The translations under genes were made by a program, and so were the position numbers. A DNA stretch of 40,745 nucleotides from JAHFOW01 sp964370795 (GTDB lineage: Bacteria; Planctomycetota; Brocadiia; Brocadiales; Brocadiaceae): NCBI GenBank assembly GCA_964370795.1, contig CAYJME010000004.1:1-40745 (forward strand). The letters run 5' to 3'. This document shows positions 13,472 through 22,927 of the stretch, piece by piece. The notes beneath the pieces are model-generated. The model did no database searches and was not told the origin of the DNA. It saw only the letters and a list, made by a program, of their open reading frames with translations. Position 1 is the stretch's first letter; the number at the start of each line of letters is the position of its first letter.

Positions 13472-14662
13472 TTACACATTGCTTACCAGCGATGTGGCAA
13501 AGTCATAGCCAAAGATGGAACATTTCTTGAGGTCTTCATCGGTGGGTCTGAAAAGCACTTTGAAAGGAGACTGGACAGTGGTGAGTTTGAGACCTTTTAA
13601 CCGGTCTTCCATAAGCCGTGTGGCTTCGCCGCTCCATCCATACGTGCCAAAAGTTGCGCATTTCTTTCCTTTTATGTTGACGCTAAACAGTACATTGATA
13701 ATATCCCAGATGGGACGTAATGCATCTGCATTTAGGGTGGATGAACCAAATATGACACCATCGGCAGATTCTATTTCACACCGCACATATTCAGGTGAAA
13801 CGGTAGCCGCATCGTACAGTTTGACTTCGGTATTCATCGTGGAAGCGCCCCTTGCAATTGCCTCAGCCATCTTTTTCGTGTTGCCATACATTGATGCGTA
13901 AAGGACAAGGACGAGCCTCTTGTTGGGGTCTTTTCTGTTGGTACTCCAGTCTTCATAGGCCTTAATATATTTCCAGGGATTTGTCCGAAGGATAGGACCG
14001 TGACTTGGAGCAATTACCTGAATCTTCAAATTACGGATCTTATCTATTGCCTCCAATATCTTCTTCCGGTAAGGACCCATGATGTGCTCAAAGTAATGTC
14101 TAAAATCTTCGGTAAAATCATCCACCCTATCGTCAAAGAGGCGTTCATCACAGAAATGTGTTGCAAATCCATCACAGGGAAAAAGCACCCGGTCGTCCTC
14201 CAGATAAGTAAACATGGTGTCTGGCCAGTGCCAGTAAGGGGCATGGACAAATTTTAATTGCTTATTGCCCAGGCTTATCGTTTCGCCATCCTCAACCGCC
14301 TTTCCCCTGAAATCGCAATGAAGGATATTTTTCAGGAAGAGAGCGGCTGTCTTGGTTGAGAGAATTTGGGCATTGGGTGTCTCTTTCAATAAATGTGACA
14401 GCGTTCCGGAGTGATCCATCTCTGTATGATTGACCACAATGTAACAGATATCTTTGAGATTGATGAGTGAGCGGAGTTTGTCGAGATATTCAGGGGTAAA
14501 CTTCTCGTGCACGCCATCGATGAGCGTGGGTTTGTCTGCGAGAATAAGATAGGAATTATAGGTACTGCCGAATTTTGTTTGAAATACCACATCGAACACC
14601 CTGAGCGTGGCGTTTAATACGCCAACCCAGTGGATGTTTTTTTTTATTTCTAAGGTTTGCAT
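13472..14662 (-). CDS. Flavodiiron protein (A-type flavoprotein, oxygen/nitric oxide reductase)
   Basis: 396 residues, the standard two-domain length. The N-terminal metallo-beta-lactamase-like domain shows the di-iron ligands HTEMDH (79-84), HWPD (from His145), PCDGF (Asp164) and APSHGPI; the C-terminal flavodoxin domain starts near residue 250 with LYASMYGNTKKMAEAIARG, the FMN phosphate loop. These cytoplasmic enzymes reduce O2 to water or NO to N2O with electrons from rubredoxin or a flavin reductase, protecting anaerobes. No rubredoxin domain is fused and none is adjacent, so the electron donor must be elsewhere. All metal ligands are present. It is separated from leuD by only about 20 bases but its function does not suggest a shared pathway. 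Confidence 0.93.
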   Translation of the reverse strand: MQTLEIKKNIHWVGVLNATLRVFDVVFQTKFGSTYNSYLILADKPTLIDGVHEKFTPEYLDKLRSLINLKDICYIVVNHTEMDHSGTLSHLLKETPNAQILSTKTAALFLKNILHCDFRGKAVEDGETISLGNKQLKFVHAPYWHWPDTMFTYLEDDRVLFPCDGFATHFCDERLFDDRVDDFTEDFRHYFEHIMGPYRKKILEAIDKIRNLKIQVIAPSHGPILRTNPWKYIKAYEDWSTNRKDPNKRLVLVLYASMYGNTKKMAEAIARGASTMNTEVKLYDAATVSPEYVRCEIESADGVIFGSSTLNADALRPIWDIINVLFSVNIKGKKCATFGTYGWSGEATRLMEDRLKGLKLTTVQSPFKVLFRPTDEDLKKCSIFGYDFATSLVSNV

Positions 14663-14682
14663 TGCGTCTTTGTGGTAAAAAA

Positions 14683-15171
14683 TTACACAGCCATTTTCTT
14701 TTTCACAAAATTCATTAACCCGCCTGCCTGGATGATCTCCTGCATTTCAAGGGGAAATGGCTCGAATTTAAATCGTTTTTTGGATGTAAGGTTGAGTATC
14801 TCTCCTGATGAGAGGCTAACTTCTGCTTCATCTCCTTCCCGAATCTGTTCAACTGCCTCCGGACACTCGAAAATGGGCAATCCGATGTTAATGGCATTTC
14901 TGAAAAAAATACGGGCAAAGGATTTTGCAATCACGCACGAAATTCCGGCAAATTTAATGGCAATGGGCGCGTGTTCACGGGACGAACCGCACCCGAAATT
15001 ATCGCCTGCTATGAGGATATCGCCCACTTTTATTTTTTTCATAAAGTTTGGGTCAGCGTCTTCCATACAATGGGCAGCCAGCTCTTTCGTATTTGTGGTA
15101 TTCAAATACCGTGCAGGGATAATCTCGTCCGTGTTAATGTTATTTCCAAACTTCCAGCATTTACCTTTCAT
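14683..15171 (-). CDS. leuD: 3-isopropylmalate dehydratase small subunit
   Basis: 162 residues, the short LeuD form found with LeuC of the archaeal/thermophile-like type. NINTDEIIPARYL and GDNFGCGSSREHAPIAIKFA are the substrate-recognition loops of the swivelling domain. With LeuC it isomerises 2-isopropylmalate to 3-isopropylmalate in leucine synthesis; related heterodimers act on homoaconitate or methylmalate, and the sequence alone does not exclude those. The start codon lies two bases after the stop of the large activase gene, and its ribosome binding site GAGG is inside that gene's last codons, so translation is coupled to it rather than to leuC, which is 5 kb upstream. Confidence 0.92.
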   Translation of the reverse strand: MKGKCWKFGNNINTDEIIPARYLNTTNTKELAAHCMEDADPNFMKKIKVGDILIAGDNFGCGSSREHAPIAIKFAGISCVIAKSFARIFFRNAINIGLPIFECPEAVEQIREGDEAEVSLSSGEILNLTSKKRFKFEPFPLEMQEIIQAGGLMNFVKKKMAV

Positions 15172-15173
15172 AC

Positions 15174-18100
15174 TTACCTCGCTGATGTAATCAATGTTCT
15201 TGTCTTTTTTATTAAGGGCGTTTTATGCCCTCTTGGCGCATGTGAATTCATACTGCTCTCCATCCTCTGATATGCCTGGTGCATAAATGCCTCCAGCCGT
15301 GTTTCTTCATTCGTCTGCTCCTGTCCGTCGAATGAAAGTTTCAGGCATGGTATATTTTCACGATCTTTTATAAATCTTTCAAGCACACCATTTACCACGG
15401 TTCCCGGCATACAGTGGAAGGGTATAACATTTATAATGCCGTTAAAACCTTCTTCGACATATTCAACCGCCTTTCCCATACTGAGCACAGGATCTCCCCG
15501 GTACGAATCGTCAATATAAGGTTTTCCCTTTTTGATAAGTTCTTTGATTGACGCATCTTTCAGGAAGCGCTTCACCTTACCTTTAAACACCCGGGTAAGC
15601 CGGTAAGCATCGTATCGCTGCACAACATCAGAAATAATTTCACCCAGGTATCCCTTATAGTCCTTTTCAAAGCGACACGATTCACGGCGGCAGTGTGCTA
15701 TATAATTAATCCACTCTGAAAACGGCGGAACGAAAGCCTCGCCGCCAAGCTTTTCAATGCTTCTTACCAGGAAATTATTTGCAAACTCATTGCAACGGAC
15801 GTAGGTCTCTCCGATAATGCCGATTAACGGCCTTGGCTTGCTTCGTTCAACCTTTACTTTTAAGAATGCGTCTGCCGCTTTTCCGGCAAACTCGACCAGA
15901 TCCTGATGTTTTTCAAGCGCATCCTCTGCCTTTTTTACAAAATCCTCATAAATAGCATCCGTTTCACCCTTGTGTATTTCATACGGCCGCGTCTCTCTCT
16001 GCATTTTTTGTAAGAGATCGATATACATAATGCCATTCCATGAGAGTTTGCGAAAGCGTGTACCCAGGTTTTTTGTATCCTCTCCATAGTTTTCTTCCTG
16101 GTCAAGGGTATGGATGGGTACATTCGGAAACCCGATCTCATCCAAAACCAGACGATGAAATTTATTATACTGTCCAAACCGGCATGGGCCTGATGCGGTT
16201 GCCATAAAAAAAGCGCTTGCTTCGGGGTCAAAATCAGGACTCATTGCCTTCTTTACAATATCACCCGTTGTAAGAATGGCGGGGTAGCATTCCTTTCCCG
16301 ACGTGAATTTTCGACCGACGTCTACTGACTCCTTGTTAGCCATGGGAAGCGACTCTGCCGATACGCCATTCGCCCTCATTGAAGCGGCAATCATCCTGCC
16401 ATGGTCACACATATAAGGGATATAAATAATTCTCTTTTTTCTCTCCATAAGTTCTCGGAAGGGGACATCGTGCCTGATCTTTTTACTGTCAGAATTTGGC
16501 CGTACATTTTTCAAGCTGTCAATAAATGCCTCGCACCGGGTTATTGCCCCCACATCGGAACTGTGTTCATCAATCTCAATTGTTAGGCATGGCTTACCGC
16601 ACAATTCCTTGTTAAAGAATTTTGTAATAAATGAGTCCGGACCGCAGCCAAAATTGGTAATATACAGAGGGTAGAGTCTCTTGTCTTTTGCAATAACTCT
16701 CGCAGCAGCAAGGAAGCGTTGACCCGTTTTCCAGTACATATTGGGATAATCATGCGCTATTTCATCAAGATCCAGTTTCAAATAATCAAGAGGAATAGTC
16801 AGAATACCCAGGTCTCGAAGTTTTTCAGGAAGACCAAGGTTCATTCCTGTATCACATCCATTATACGAACGGCTAATGAGTACGAATGCCTTTTCATTCT
16901 CTCCTAATTTATCCAGTATTTCCTTGCCGCGTACTTGTAGGGTATTGTTAAAGTTCTGGAGTGATTCATGGGCTGCCCGAATGGCTTTTTCTACAATATC
17001 CCCGGTCTTTCCGATTTCCCGGGCAAGCTCACGTAATGTTTTATTTACATACTCCTCGCCATACTCAAAATGTATGACCGGAGACAGTACCGTGAAGTTC
17101 TTATCTTTAAAATCTATCGCTGCTTTTATTAGATACGGAAGGCACTGCACGTAAGGACATGCATACGAATGGGTAAACTTCGTGTTTGAGTGCGTTAGAT
17201 TAATTACGCTGGGCAGGAAAAGATAATCAATTTTTCTTTCCAGCATATCGATAACATGTCCATGCGCCACCTTGATGGGGAAGCATGTCTCTGCCGTTAT
17301 CACTTCGACCCCATGATAAACAGTGTCTTTATTTGTATCGCCTGAGGTTACTATGTCAAAACCCAATTCAACGAAGAATGCCTTCCACATGGGAAAAAGG
17401 TCATGGTAAAAGCTGGAAACCTGCGGTATTCCAATGGTCTTTCCGGCAGGATTCTCAGGTTTCGTTTTCTTATAGGTGTTGATGAGCGCATCTTTTCTTT
17501 CGCGGAAGAGCCTTGGCAGGTGTTTCCCTTTTTTCAGAGACCTGTCATCGTCAAATTTACCGCAACGGCTTCCGTAATACAGCGGGTTCTCGCCCTCGAT
17601 ATTAACCTGTCTGATTTCACAAATATTGGAACAATCCTTACAAACGAAGGATGTCAGTTCATATCTCTTGTGCCTCAGGTCAAATCCCTTGAATTTGGAT
17701 TTTTCCCAGGTCCTTTCTTCCATGGATATAATGGCAGAACCGATAGCCCCCATAATGTCATGGTGGGGGGGCACAATAATCTTCTTTCCGGTTACCTTTT
17801 CAAAAGCGGCTTTTACGCCACGATTAGCTGCTACACCGCCCTGAAAGAAAATGGTATTTCCAATCGGCCGGTCTTCAACAACCCTGTTGATAAAGTTCAA
17901 AACTACCGAGTAACTGAGACCTGCCAGCAAGTCTTCCTTGGAAGTGCCACGTTGTTGGTGATGATTCAGGTCAGATTCCATAAAGACGGTGCATCGTTCA
18001 CCAAGATGGGAAGGACAGCACGAGGAAAGAGCCTTTTTGCTGAATTCTCCCTTGATACTTACGCTGAGTTTTTCCGCCTGTTCTTCCAGAAATGAACCTG

Positions 18101-19445
18101 TACCTGCGGCGCACACCTTGTTCATGGCGAAATCCACAATTGCCCCGTTTACCAGACGGATAAACTTTGAATCCTGCCCTCCAATTTCAAAGATGGTATC
18201 CACATTTTTATCTACATTCGCAGCAGCGGTTGCATGGGCAGTGATTTCATTCTTGGCAATGTCAGCGCCGATGAAATCCCCCGTCAGGTAACGGCCGGAA
18301 CCGGTAGTTCCTGCCCCGCACACGTTTACTTTATCGCCTACCTCCAAACCTACCTCGTAAAGACCCTGTTTCACAGCCTCGAGAGGTCTTCCTGCAGTCA
18401 TAAGATAACGTCGCGCGAGTACATTTTTGTTTTTATCAATAACGACAATATTTGTGCTAATTGAACCGACATCCACCCCGACATAAACCTCTACTTTTTC
18501 ATTTCCGTCGATAGAATGGATTGCTTCGACGACTTTGTAATTATCGCACTTGAGTGGCTCAAGGTTTGACGGTTTTGCGCTGCGACTCCTCAGGTATTCC
18601 TCGATCTCTTTCAAACCGCGGAAAGGCGTATGGATTCCCTTGTCAATAATTGAAAACGCCGCGCCAATTGCGCCCATAACATTAAAATATTTTGGGATGA
18701 TCAACTCGCCGGGTTTGAGTTCCAGGGTATCTTCAAATGCCTTGATCATTCCGATGTTTGCCGCAACACCGCCCTGGAAGACAATGGGTTTATGAAATTC
18801 CTTACCCTTACCAATGTTGCTTTTGAAATTCCTGGCCATAGCGTAACAGAGGCCGGCAACAATGTCATGCACCGGTGTGCCCTCCTGCTGGAGATGGATC
18901 ATATCAGTTTTGGCAAATACGCTGCAACGGCCAGCAATACGGGGTGGGTTTTTAGATTTTAAGGCAAGATCTCCAAATTCCTTCTCAATAGCAATATCCA
19001 GTCTTGTTGCCTGTTGGTCCAAAAACGAACCTGTCCCTGCAGCGCACATGGTATTCATGGAAAAGTCAGAGACCTTTGTTTGCCCTGTTGTTTCATCCTT
19101 TTCAACGAGCATGAGCTTTGAATCTTCACCGCCGATCTCGATAATCGTGCGAATTTCCGGATATAATGTTGTTGCTGCGGTACTGTGTGCAACAACCTCA
19201 TTGATAAAGGCAATATTCATTAACTGAGATACAAATTTTCCGCCTGAGCCTGTAATAGCTATGCCGTCAATATCATCAATATGAGTTCGGTTGAACATGT
19301 CTTTCAACACGAGAAGAAATGTTTCAACAGGTTGACCATGCGAACGGATATAGTGGTTTTCCAGGATTTCCTTACGTTCATTGATCAAAACTGCTTTTAC
19401 GCTCACCGAGCCAATATCAAGCCCTATATATTTTTTCTGCGACAT
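15174..19445 (-). CDS. Giant 2-hydroxyacyl-CoA dehydratase activase with two ASKHA domains and dehydratase-like C-terminus
   Basis: About 1423 residues. Two BadF/BadG-type ATPase domains follow each other (about 1-285 and 320-580), each starting with a phosphate loop (IGLDIGSVSVKAV; VGVDVGSISTNIVV) and each carrying both cluster cysteines, CAAGTGSFL and GRC or GERC followed by a hydrophobic residue and Phe. From about 670 comes a DUF2229-type domain (TIGIPQVSSFYHDLFPMWKA), then HgdB-like segments (IPYMCDHGRMIAASM, FTSGKECYPA, GIIGETYVRCNEF). Activases of this class use ATP to drive an electron from a [4Fe-4S] cluster into a dehydratase or reductase; such fused proteins remain functionally uncharacterised as far as I know. 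ATG at 19445 chosen because GGGAG is only one base from the alternative GTG at 19457. It sits between leuC and leuD. Confidence 0.88.
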   Translation of the reverse strand: MSQKKYIGLDIGSVSVKAVLINERKEILENHYIRSHGQPVETFLLVLKDMFNRTHIDDIDGIAITGSGGKFVSQLMNIAFINEVVAHSTAATTLYPEIRTIIEIGGEDSKLMLVEKDETTGQTKVSDFSMNTMCAAGTGSFLDQQATRLDIAIEKEFGDLALKSKNPPRIAGRCSVFAKTDMIHLQQEGTPVHDIVAGLCYAMARNFKSNIGKGKEFHKPIVFQGGVAANIGMIKAFEDTLELKPGELIIPKYFNVMGAIGAAFSIIDKGIHTPFRGLKEIEEYLRSRSAKPSNLEPLKCDNYKVVEAIHSIDGNEKVEVYVGVDVGSISTNIVVIDKNKNVLARRYLMTAGRPLEAVKQGLYEVGLEVGDKVNVCGAGTTGSGRYLTGDFIGADIAKNEITAHATAAANVDKNVDTIFEIGGQDSKFIRLVNGAIVDFAMNKVCAAGTGSFLEEQAEKLSVSIKGEFSKKALSSCCPSHLGERCTVFMESDLNHHQQRGTSKEDLLAGLSYSVVLNFINRVVEDRPIGNTIFFQGGVAANRGVKAAFEKVTGKKIIVPPHHDIMGAIGSAIISMEERTWEKSKFKGFDLRHKRYELTSFVCKDCSNICEIRQVNIEGENPLYYGSRCGKFDDDRSLKKGKHLPRLFRERKDALINTYKKTKPENPAGKTIGIPQVSSFYHDLFPMWKAFFVELGFDIVTSGDTNKDTVYHGVEVITAETCFPIKVAHGHVIDMLERKIDYLFLPSVINLTHSNTKFTHSYACPYVQCLPYLIKAAIDFKDKNFTVLSPVIHFEYGEEYVNKTLRELAREIGKTGDIVEKAIRAAHESLQNFNNTLQVRGKEILDKLGENEKAFVLISRSYNGCDTGMNLGLPEKLRDLGILTIPLDYLKLDLDEIAHDYPNMYWKTGQRFLAAARVIAKDKRLYPLYITNFGCGPDSFITKFFNKELCGKPCLTIEIDEHSSDVGAITRCEAFIDSLKNVRPNSDSKKIRHDVPFRELMERKKRIIYIPYMCDHGRMIAASMRANGVSAESLPMANKESVDVGRKFTSGKECYPAILTTGDIVKKAMSPDFDPEASAFFMATASGPCRFGQYNKFHRLVLDEIGFPNVPIHTLDQEENYGEDTKNLGTRFRKLSWNGIMYIDLLQKMQRETRPYEIHKGETDAIYEDFVKKAEDALEKHQDLVEFAGKAADAFLKVKVERSKPRPLIGIIGETYVRCNEFANNFLVRSIEKLGGEAFVPPFSEWINYIAHCRRESCRFEKDYKGYLGEIISDVVQRYDAYRLTRVFKGKVKRFLKDASIKELIKKGKPYIDDSYRGDPVLSMGKAVEYVEEGFNGIINVIPFHCMPGTVVNGVLERFIKDRENIPCLKLSFDGQEQTNEETRLEAFMHQAYQRMESSMNSHAPRGHKTPLIKKTRTLITSAR

Positions 19446-19498
19446 AGTTATATTCACACTCCCATCTTTACTTTTCCCGACTTTTTAATTCTAAAATC

Positions 19499-20113
19499 TC
19501 ATTCTTTAATTGTTATATCCGCTTTTGCTGTTCCTGAACCACCAAGTATCTGTTCCACAGTCAGTCGAATATCCGGGAAACTTTCCGGTGATACAACTTG
19601 CTTATGGAAAAACTTCATGACATTCTTATATCCTTCGGGTGAAGGAGACCTGAACATCTCTATACAATTTTCGATTAAATTCACCAGCCATACTTCCGGA
19701 ATTCCAGCCCTGCCGTATAAGGGAATTTTCTCTTCTCTATCATATTCCAGCGAACTATCGGCAACCTCAATTAATAATAAAACATCATCAGCGACTGGAT
19801 GATGTCCCGCATAAAAATCATTTCTATATTTCAGAAGAGCTATATCAGGTTGTGGCTCAGAAAATTCTCCTATGCGAATAGGGTTCTGAATGCTTACGAT
19901 AGCCCTCTTCGCTAATTCGGCAAATAAATAATTTAAACGATTCACACACGAAGTATGTATACTCCCTACCGGAGCCATATCAATAATTTTTCCATCAATA
20001 AGCTCTACGCGTTCGTCTTCCTGTAAAATCCCCTTTTCCGCCAGGTGATAATATTCCTCTACCGAAAATTTATGTAAGAGGATGGTTGTATTCATATCTA
20101 TTGTATGCTCCAT
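19499..20113 (-). CDS. Uma2 family (DUF820) restriction-endonuclease-fold protein
   Basis: 204 residues. The Uma2 core is visible: FSVEEYYHLAEKGILQEDER, ELIDGKIIDMAPVG, QPDIALL, LLLIEVADSSLEYDREEK and GIPEVWLVN, giving the Asp, Glu and Lys positions of a PD-(D/E)XK-type site. The family is greatly expanded in cyanobacteria and planctomycetes; its substrate is not established. It lies 11 bases downstream of leuC and about 50 bases upstream of the activase, in the same direction. A second ATG six codons in, preceded by GGAG at 12 bases, is an alternative start. As Uma2 genes are often scattered mobile-like singletons, it may be an insertion in the leu operon rather than part of it. Confidence 0.88.
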   Translation of the reverse strand: MEHTIDMNTTILLHKFSVEEYYHLAEKGILQEDERVELIDGKIIDMAPVGSIHTSCVNRLNYLFAELAKRAIVSIQNPIRIGEFSEPQPDIALLKYRNDFYAGHHPVADDVLLLIEVADSSLEYDREEKIPLYGRAGIPEVWLVNLIENCIEMFRSPSPEGYKNVMKFFHKQVVSPESFPDIRLTVEQILGGSGTAKADITIKE

Positions 20114-20124
20114 TGTTAGAGCGA

Positions 20125-21393
20125 TTATTTCTTCACAACCTCATCAGGGGGCGTTATTTTCCCTGTAATAGCGGATGCAGCGGCAACTGCCGGGTTGCAA
20201 AGATATATTTCGCTCTTGGGATGTCCCATACGACCGACAAAGTTGCGGTTGGTCGTTGATAATGCCCGCTCACCTTCGGCAAGGATTCCCATATGACCAC
20301 CCAGACAAGGGCCGCATGTCGGTGTGGAGACTACCGCCTCGGCGTCAATAAATATGTTCATCAGGCCCTCGTTAATCGCCTGCTTATAAATATCCTGAGT
20401 TGCAGGTATAATGATGAGGCGGATAGAAGGATGCACTTTCTTTCCTTTGAGGATTTGGGCTGCTATCCGGAGGTCTGAAATCCTTCCATTGGTACAGGAC
20501 CCAATGACCACCTGGTCAATCTTAATTCCGGCAACTTCATCTACCGGTTTCGTATTTTCCGGTAAACTGGGAAGGGCGACCTGCGGCGAAATCTCTGAGG
20601 CATTAAATTCGTATGTTTTTGTATAATGGGCATCGGGGTCGCTCTGGTAGGTTGCCCATTTTTTCCGTACCCTTCCTTTTATGTAATCTTCGGTGTTTTT
20701 ATCAGGGGAGATGATACCGCTCTTAGCGCCTGCCTCGATTGCCATATTACATATAGCAAATCGGTCATCCATCGGCAGTTGCGATATGCCGCTTCCGGCA
20801 AACTCCATTGCTTTATAGAGAGCGCCATCCACACCGATTTTCCCGATGGTATAAAGGATCAAATCCTTTCCTGACGTCCAATTTTTTACCTTGCCGTGAA
20901 AAACAAATTTAATGGATTCCGGCACCTTCAGCCATACTTTTCCTGTGGCAAAACATGCGGCGAGGTCAGTACTTCCAACGCCTGTCGAAAATGCACCGAG
21001 GGCTCCATAGGTACATGTGTGAGAATCGGCGCCTATTACCAGGTCGCCGGGCGCCACAATCCCCTTTTCTGGCAGAAGGGCATGTTCAATTCCCATCCGG
21101 CCAATTTCGAAGTAATGTTTCAGGTGATGTTTTTCTGCAAATACCCGCAGGGATTTTGACTGTTGAGCAGATTTTATGTCTTTATTTGGGGTAAAGTGGT
21201 CGGGTACTAAAACAATCTTTTCCGGATCGAAAACCTTTGTAAGGCCTATTTTTTCGAACTCTTCTATAGCGATAGGTGCGGTAATATCATTTCCCAGACA
21301 AATGTCGACATCTGCATAAACAAATTGCCCGGGACGTACTTCTTTGGCGCCTGCATGTGCAGCAATGATCTTCTCTGTTATCGTCATTCCCAT
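20125..21393 (-). CDS. leuC: 3-isopropylmalate dehydratase large subunit
   Basis: 422 residues, the shorter LeuC type typical of archaea and many anaerobes. The aconitase-family cluster ligands are present: Cys300 in IGSCTNGR, and Cys360 and Cys363 in TPTCGPCLGGHMG; VPDHFTPNKD and GADSHTCTYGALGAFSTGVG are substrate and cluster contacts. It binds a [4Fe-4S] cluster and forms the active site together with LeuD. The downstream leuD is not adjacent but follows a Uma2 gene and the giant activase, all in one direction with short gaps, so a four-gene transcript is plausible. No clear ribosome binding site precedes the ATG; an in-frame ATG two codons later is an alternative. Homoaconitase-like specificity cannot be excluded. 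Confidence 0.92.
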   Translation of the reverse strand: MGMTITEKIIAAHAGAKEVRPGQFVYADVDICLGNDITAPIAIEEFEKIGLTKVFDPEKIVLVPDHFTPNKDIKSAQQSKSLRVFAEKHHLKHYFEIGRMGIEHALLPEKGIVAPGDLVIGADSHTCTYGALGAFSTGVGSTDLAACFATGKVWLKVPESIKFVFHGKVKNWTSGKDLILYTIGKIGVDGALYKAMEFAGSGISQLPMDDRFAICNMAIEAGAKSGIISPDKNTEDYIKGRVRKKWATYQSDPDAHYTKTYEFNASEISPQVALPSLPENTKPVDEVAGIKIDQVVIGSCTNGRISDLRIAAQILKGKKVHPSIRLIIIPATQDIYKQAINEGLMNIFIDAEAVVSTPTCGPCLGGHMGILAEGERALSTTNRNFVGRMGHPKSEIYLCNPAVAAASAITGKITPPDEVVKK

Positions 21394-21480
21394 AGATTAT
21401 TTTAAACATAGCAGTATGCTTTGTCTTCTTTTTCAAAGCGCAAGCAACTGTAAATGATTGTTATCAAAAGAATAAAAAAA

Positions 21481-21786
21481 TTAATTTTCCGAAAACCGAA
21501 CCGGATGCCATGATTTCAGAAATAAAGGATCCTGCAAATATTTTTTATGACACTTGGAGCACAAATCGAAACGAAAAGTCTTATATTCATCGTCTTCTAA
21601 AATTTCAGAGGCATCTTCCATTTCATCCTGCATCTCATCGTCTTCTTCCTCTTCCATATCCAGGATATCTTCATCGATGTCCATATCGGTATCACATGCG
21701 GCATAAACCTCTATCTTCACCACATACCGAATATCTTCCTCTGCCAACAACGATTTACCGCACATATCGCAAGTATAGTGCACCAT
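21481..21786 (-). CDS. Small acidic zinc-ribbon protein of unknown function
   Basis: 101 residues. Two Cys-x-x-Cys pairs, CDMCGK near residues 6-11 and CSKCHK near 76-81, probably bind one zinc ion. They are separated by a highly acidic middle with a run of Asp, Glu and Met. A strong GGAGG site seven bases before the ATG supports the start. I do not recognise a named family; the fold suggests a protein- or RNA-contact adaptor. It lies between htpX and leuC in the same direction with short gaps. Confidence 0.72.
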   Translation of the reverse strand: MVHYTCDMCGKSLLAEEDIRYVVKIEVYAACDTDMDIDEDILDMEEEEDDEMQDEMEDASEILEDDEYKTFRFDLCSKCHKKYLQDPLFLKSWHPVRFSEN

Positions 21787-21839
21787 TCAAATTCCTCCAA
21801 GTAAGTTTATTTTTGCAAAAACATTCTTTTCTCTTCCAC

Positions 21840-22688
21840 TTAAGCCATGGCCCTGAGTCTTTTAACCCTTTCTTCGATTGGCGGATGGGTGCTAAAAAGC
21901 GTGGCAAATGAACGACCGCTTAAGGGATTTACAATAAATAAATGGGCAGTTGACTGACCTGCTTCCATCGGTTTGGCTATCGATGCCTGCTGTAACTTTA
22001 ACAGGGCATTTGCCAGTCCCTGGGGGTTTTTCGACAGCAAAGCGCCACCTTTATCGGCGGCATATTCCCGTGAACGGGAGATAGCCATCTGAATTAAAAG
22101 CGCAGCAATGGGCGCCAGGATGGCCATAAACAAAATTGCAAAACCATTACCCCTGTTTCCTCCTTCCTCATCCCTTCCACCATATCCACCAAATAAAGCC
22201 GCCCATCGCGCCATATTAGATAACATCATGATGGCGCCGGCGATAGTCGCTACGATTGTGGATATAAGGATATCACGGTTTTTGATATGAGATAGCTCGT
22301 GGCCCAGCACGCCTTTCAGTTCTTCATGTGTTAGTGAACCCAGAAGTCCTTGTGTAACTGCAACTGCGGCATGCGTGGTATTTCTCCCCGTTGCGAAGGC
22401 GTTCATTGCCTGGTTTGGGATAATATACATCCTGGGCATGGGTAACCCGGCGGATTCGATTAATTCTTTTACCGTTTTATAATAAGTGGGCGATTCACCT
22501 TCAGATATTTCCTGCGCCCCATACATCCTGAGAACGATTTTATCGCTGAACCAATAACTAAAAAAATTCATACACAGGGCAATACCAAATGCATATATGG
22601 CTCCGTGCTGTCCGCCAACCATGCCGCCTATCCAGACGAGTAGGAGCGTTAAAACAACGAGTAGTATAGTTGTCTTAAAATAATTCAT
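21840..22688 (-). CDS. htpX: Membrane zinc metalloprotease HtpX (M48)
   Basis: 282 residues, the usual HtpX length. Two N-terminal membrane segments (about 6-24 and 28-46) precede the catalytic domain with HELSH at residues 130-134 and the third zinc-ligand region SREYAADKGG; another hydrophobic pair lies after the catalytic helix (ILISTIVATIAGAIMMLSNM; AILFMAILAPIAALLI). HtpX degrades damaged membrane proteins in the inner membrane, alongside FtsH. All zinc-binding residues are present. A GGAG site nine bases before the ATG supports the start. About 240 bases without genes separate it from thrC. Confidence 0.94.
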   Translation of the reverse strand: MNYFKTTILLVVLTLLLVWIGGMVGGQHGAIYAFGIALCMNFFSYWFSDKIVLRMYGAQEISEGESPTYYKTVKELIESAGLPMPRMYIIPNQAMNAFATGRNTTHAAVAVTQGLLGSLTHEELKGVLGHELSHIKNRDILISTIVATIAGAIMMLSNMARWAALFGGYGGRDEEGGNRGNGFAILFMAILAPIAALLIQMAISRSREYAADKGGALLSKNPQGLANALLKLQQASIAKPMEAGQSTAHLFIVNPLSGRSFATLFSTHPPIEERVKRLRAMA

Positions 22689-22927
22689 ACAAAGTTTCTC
22701 CAGTCACATTTTAAAAGAACAGCTTAAATCTATGTACAAAATTATAAAAAATTTAATATTTATAAAACCTTTCTTAATTCCAAATTTATTATAAGTGTAG
22801 CCTACCTTTTGTCAAGGAATTTAATCATCTTCCCATACCATTGAAAAACGTATTTTGGGGAGGCTTTTATTATGGACTTTGACCGTGAAAATAAGGTGGA
22901 ATCTGACTTGTAAAAATATGAGGTTGT

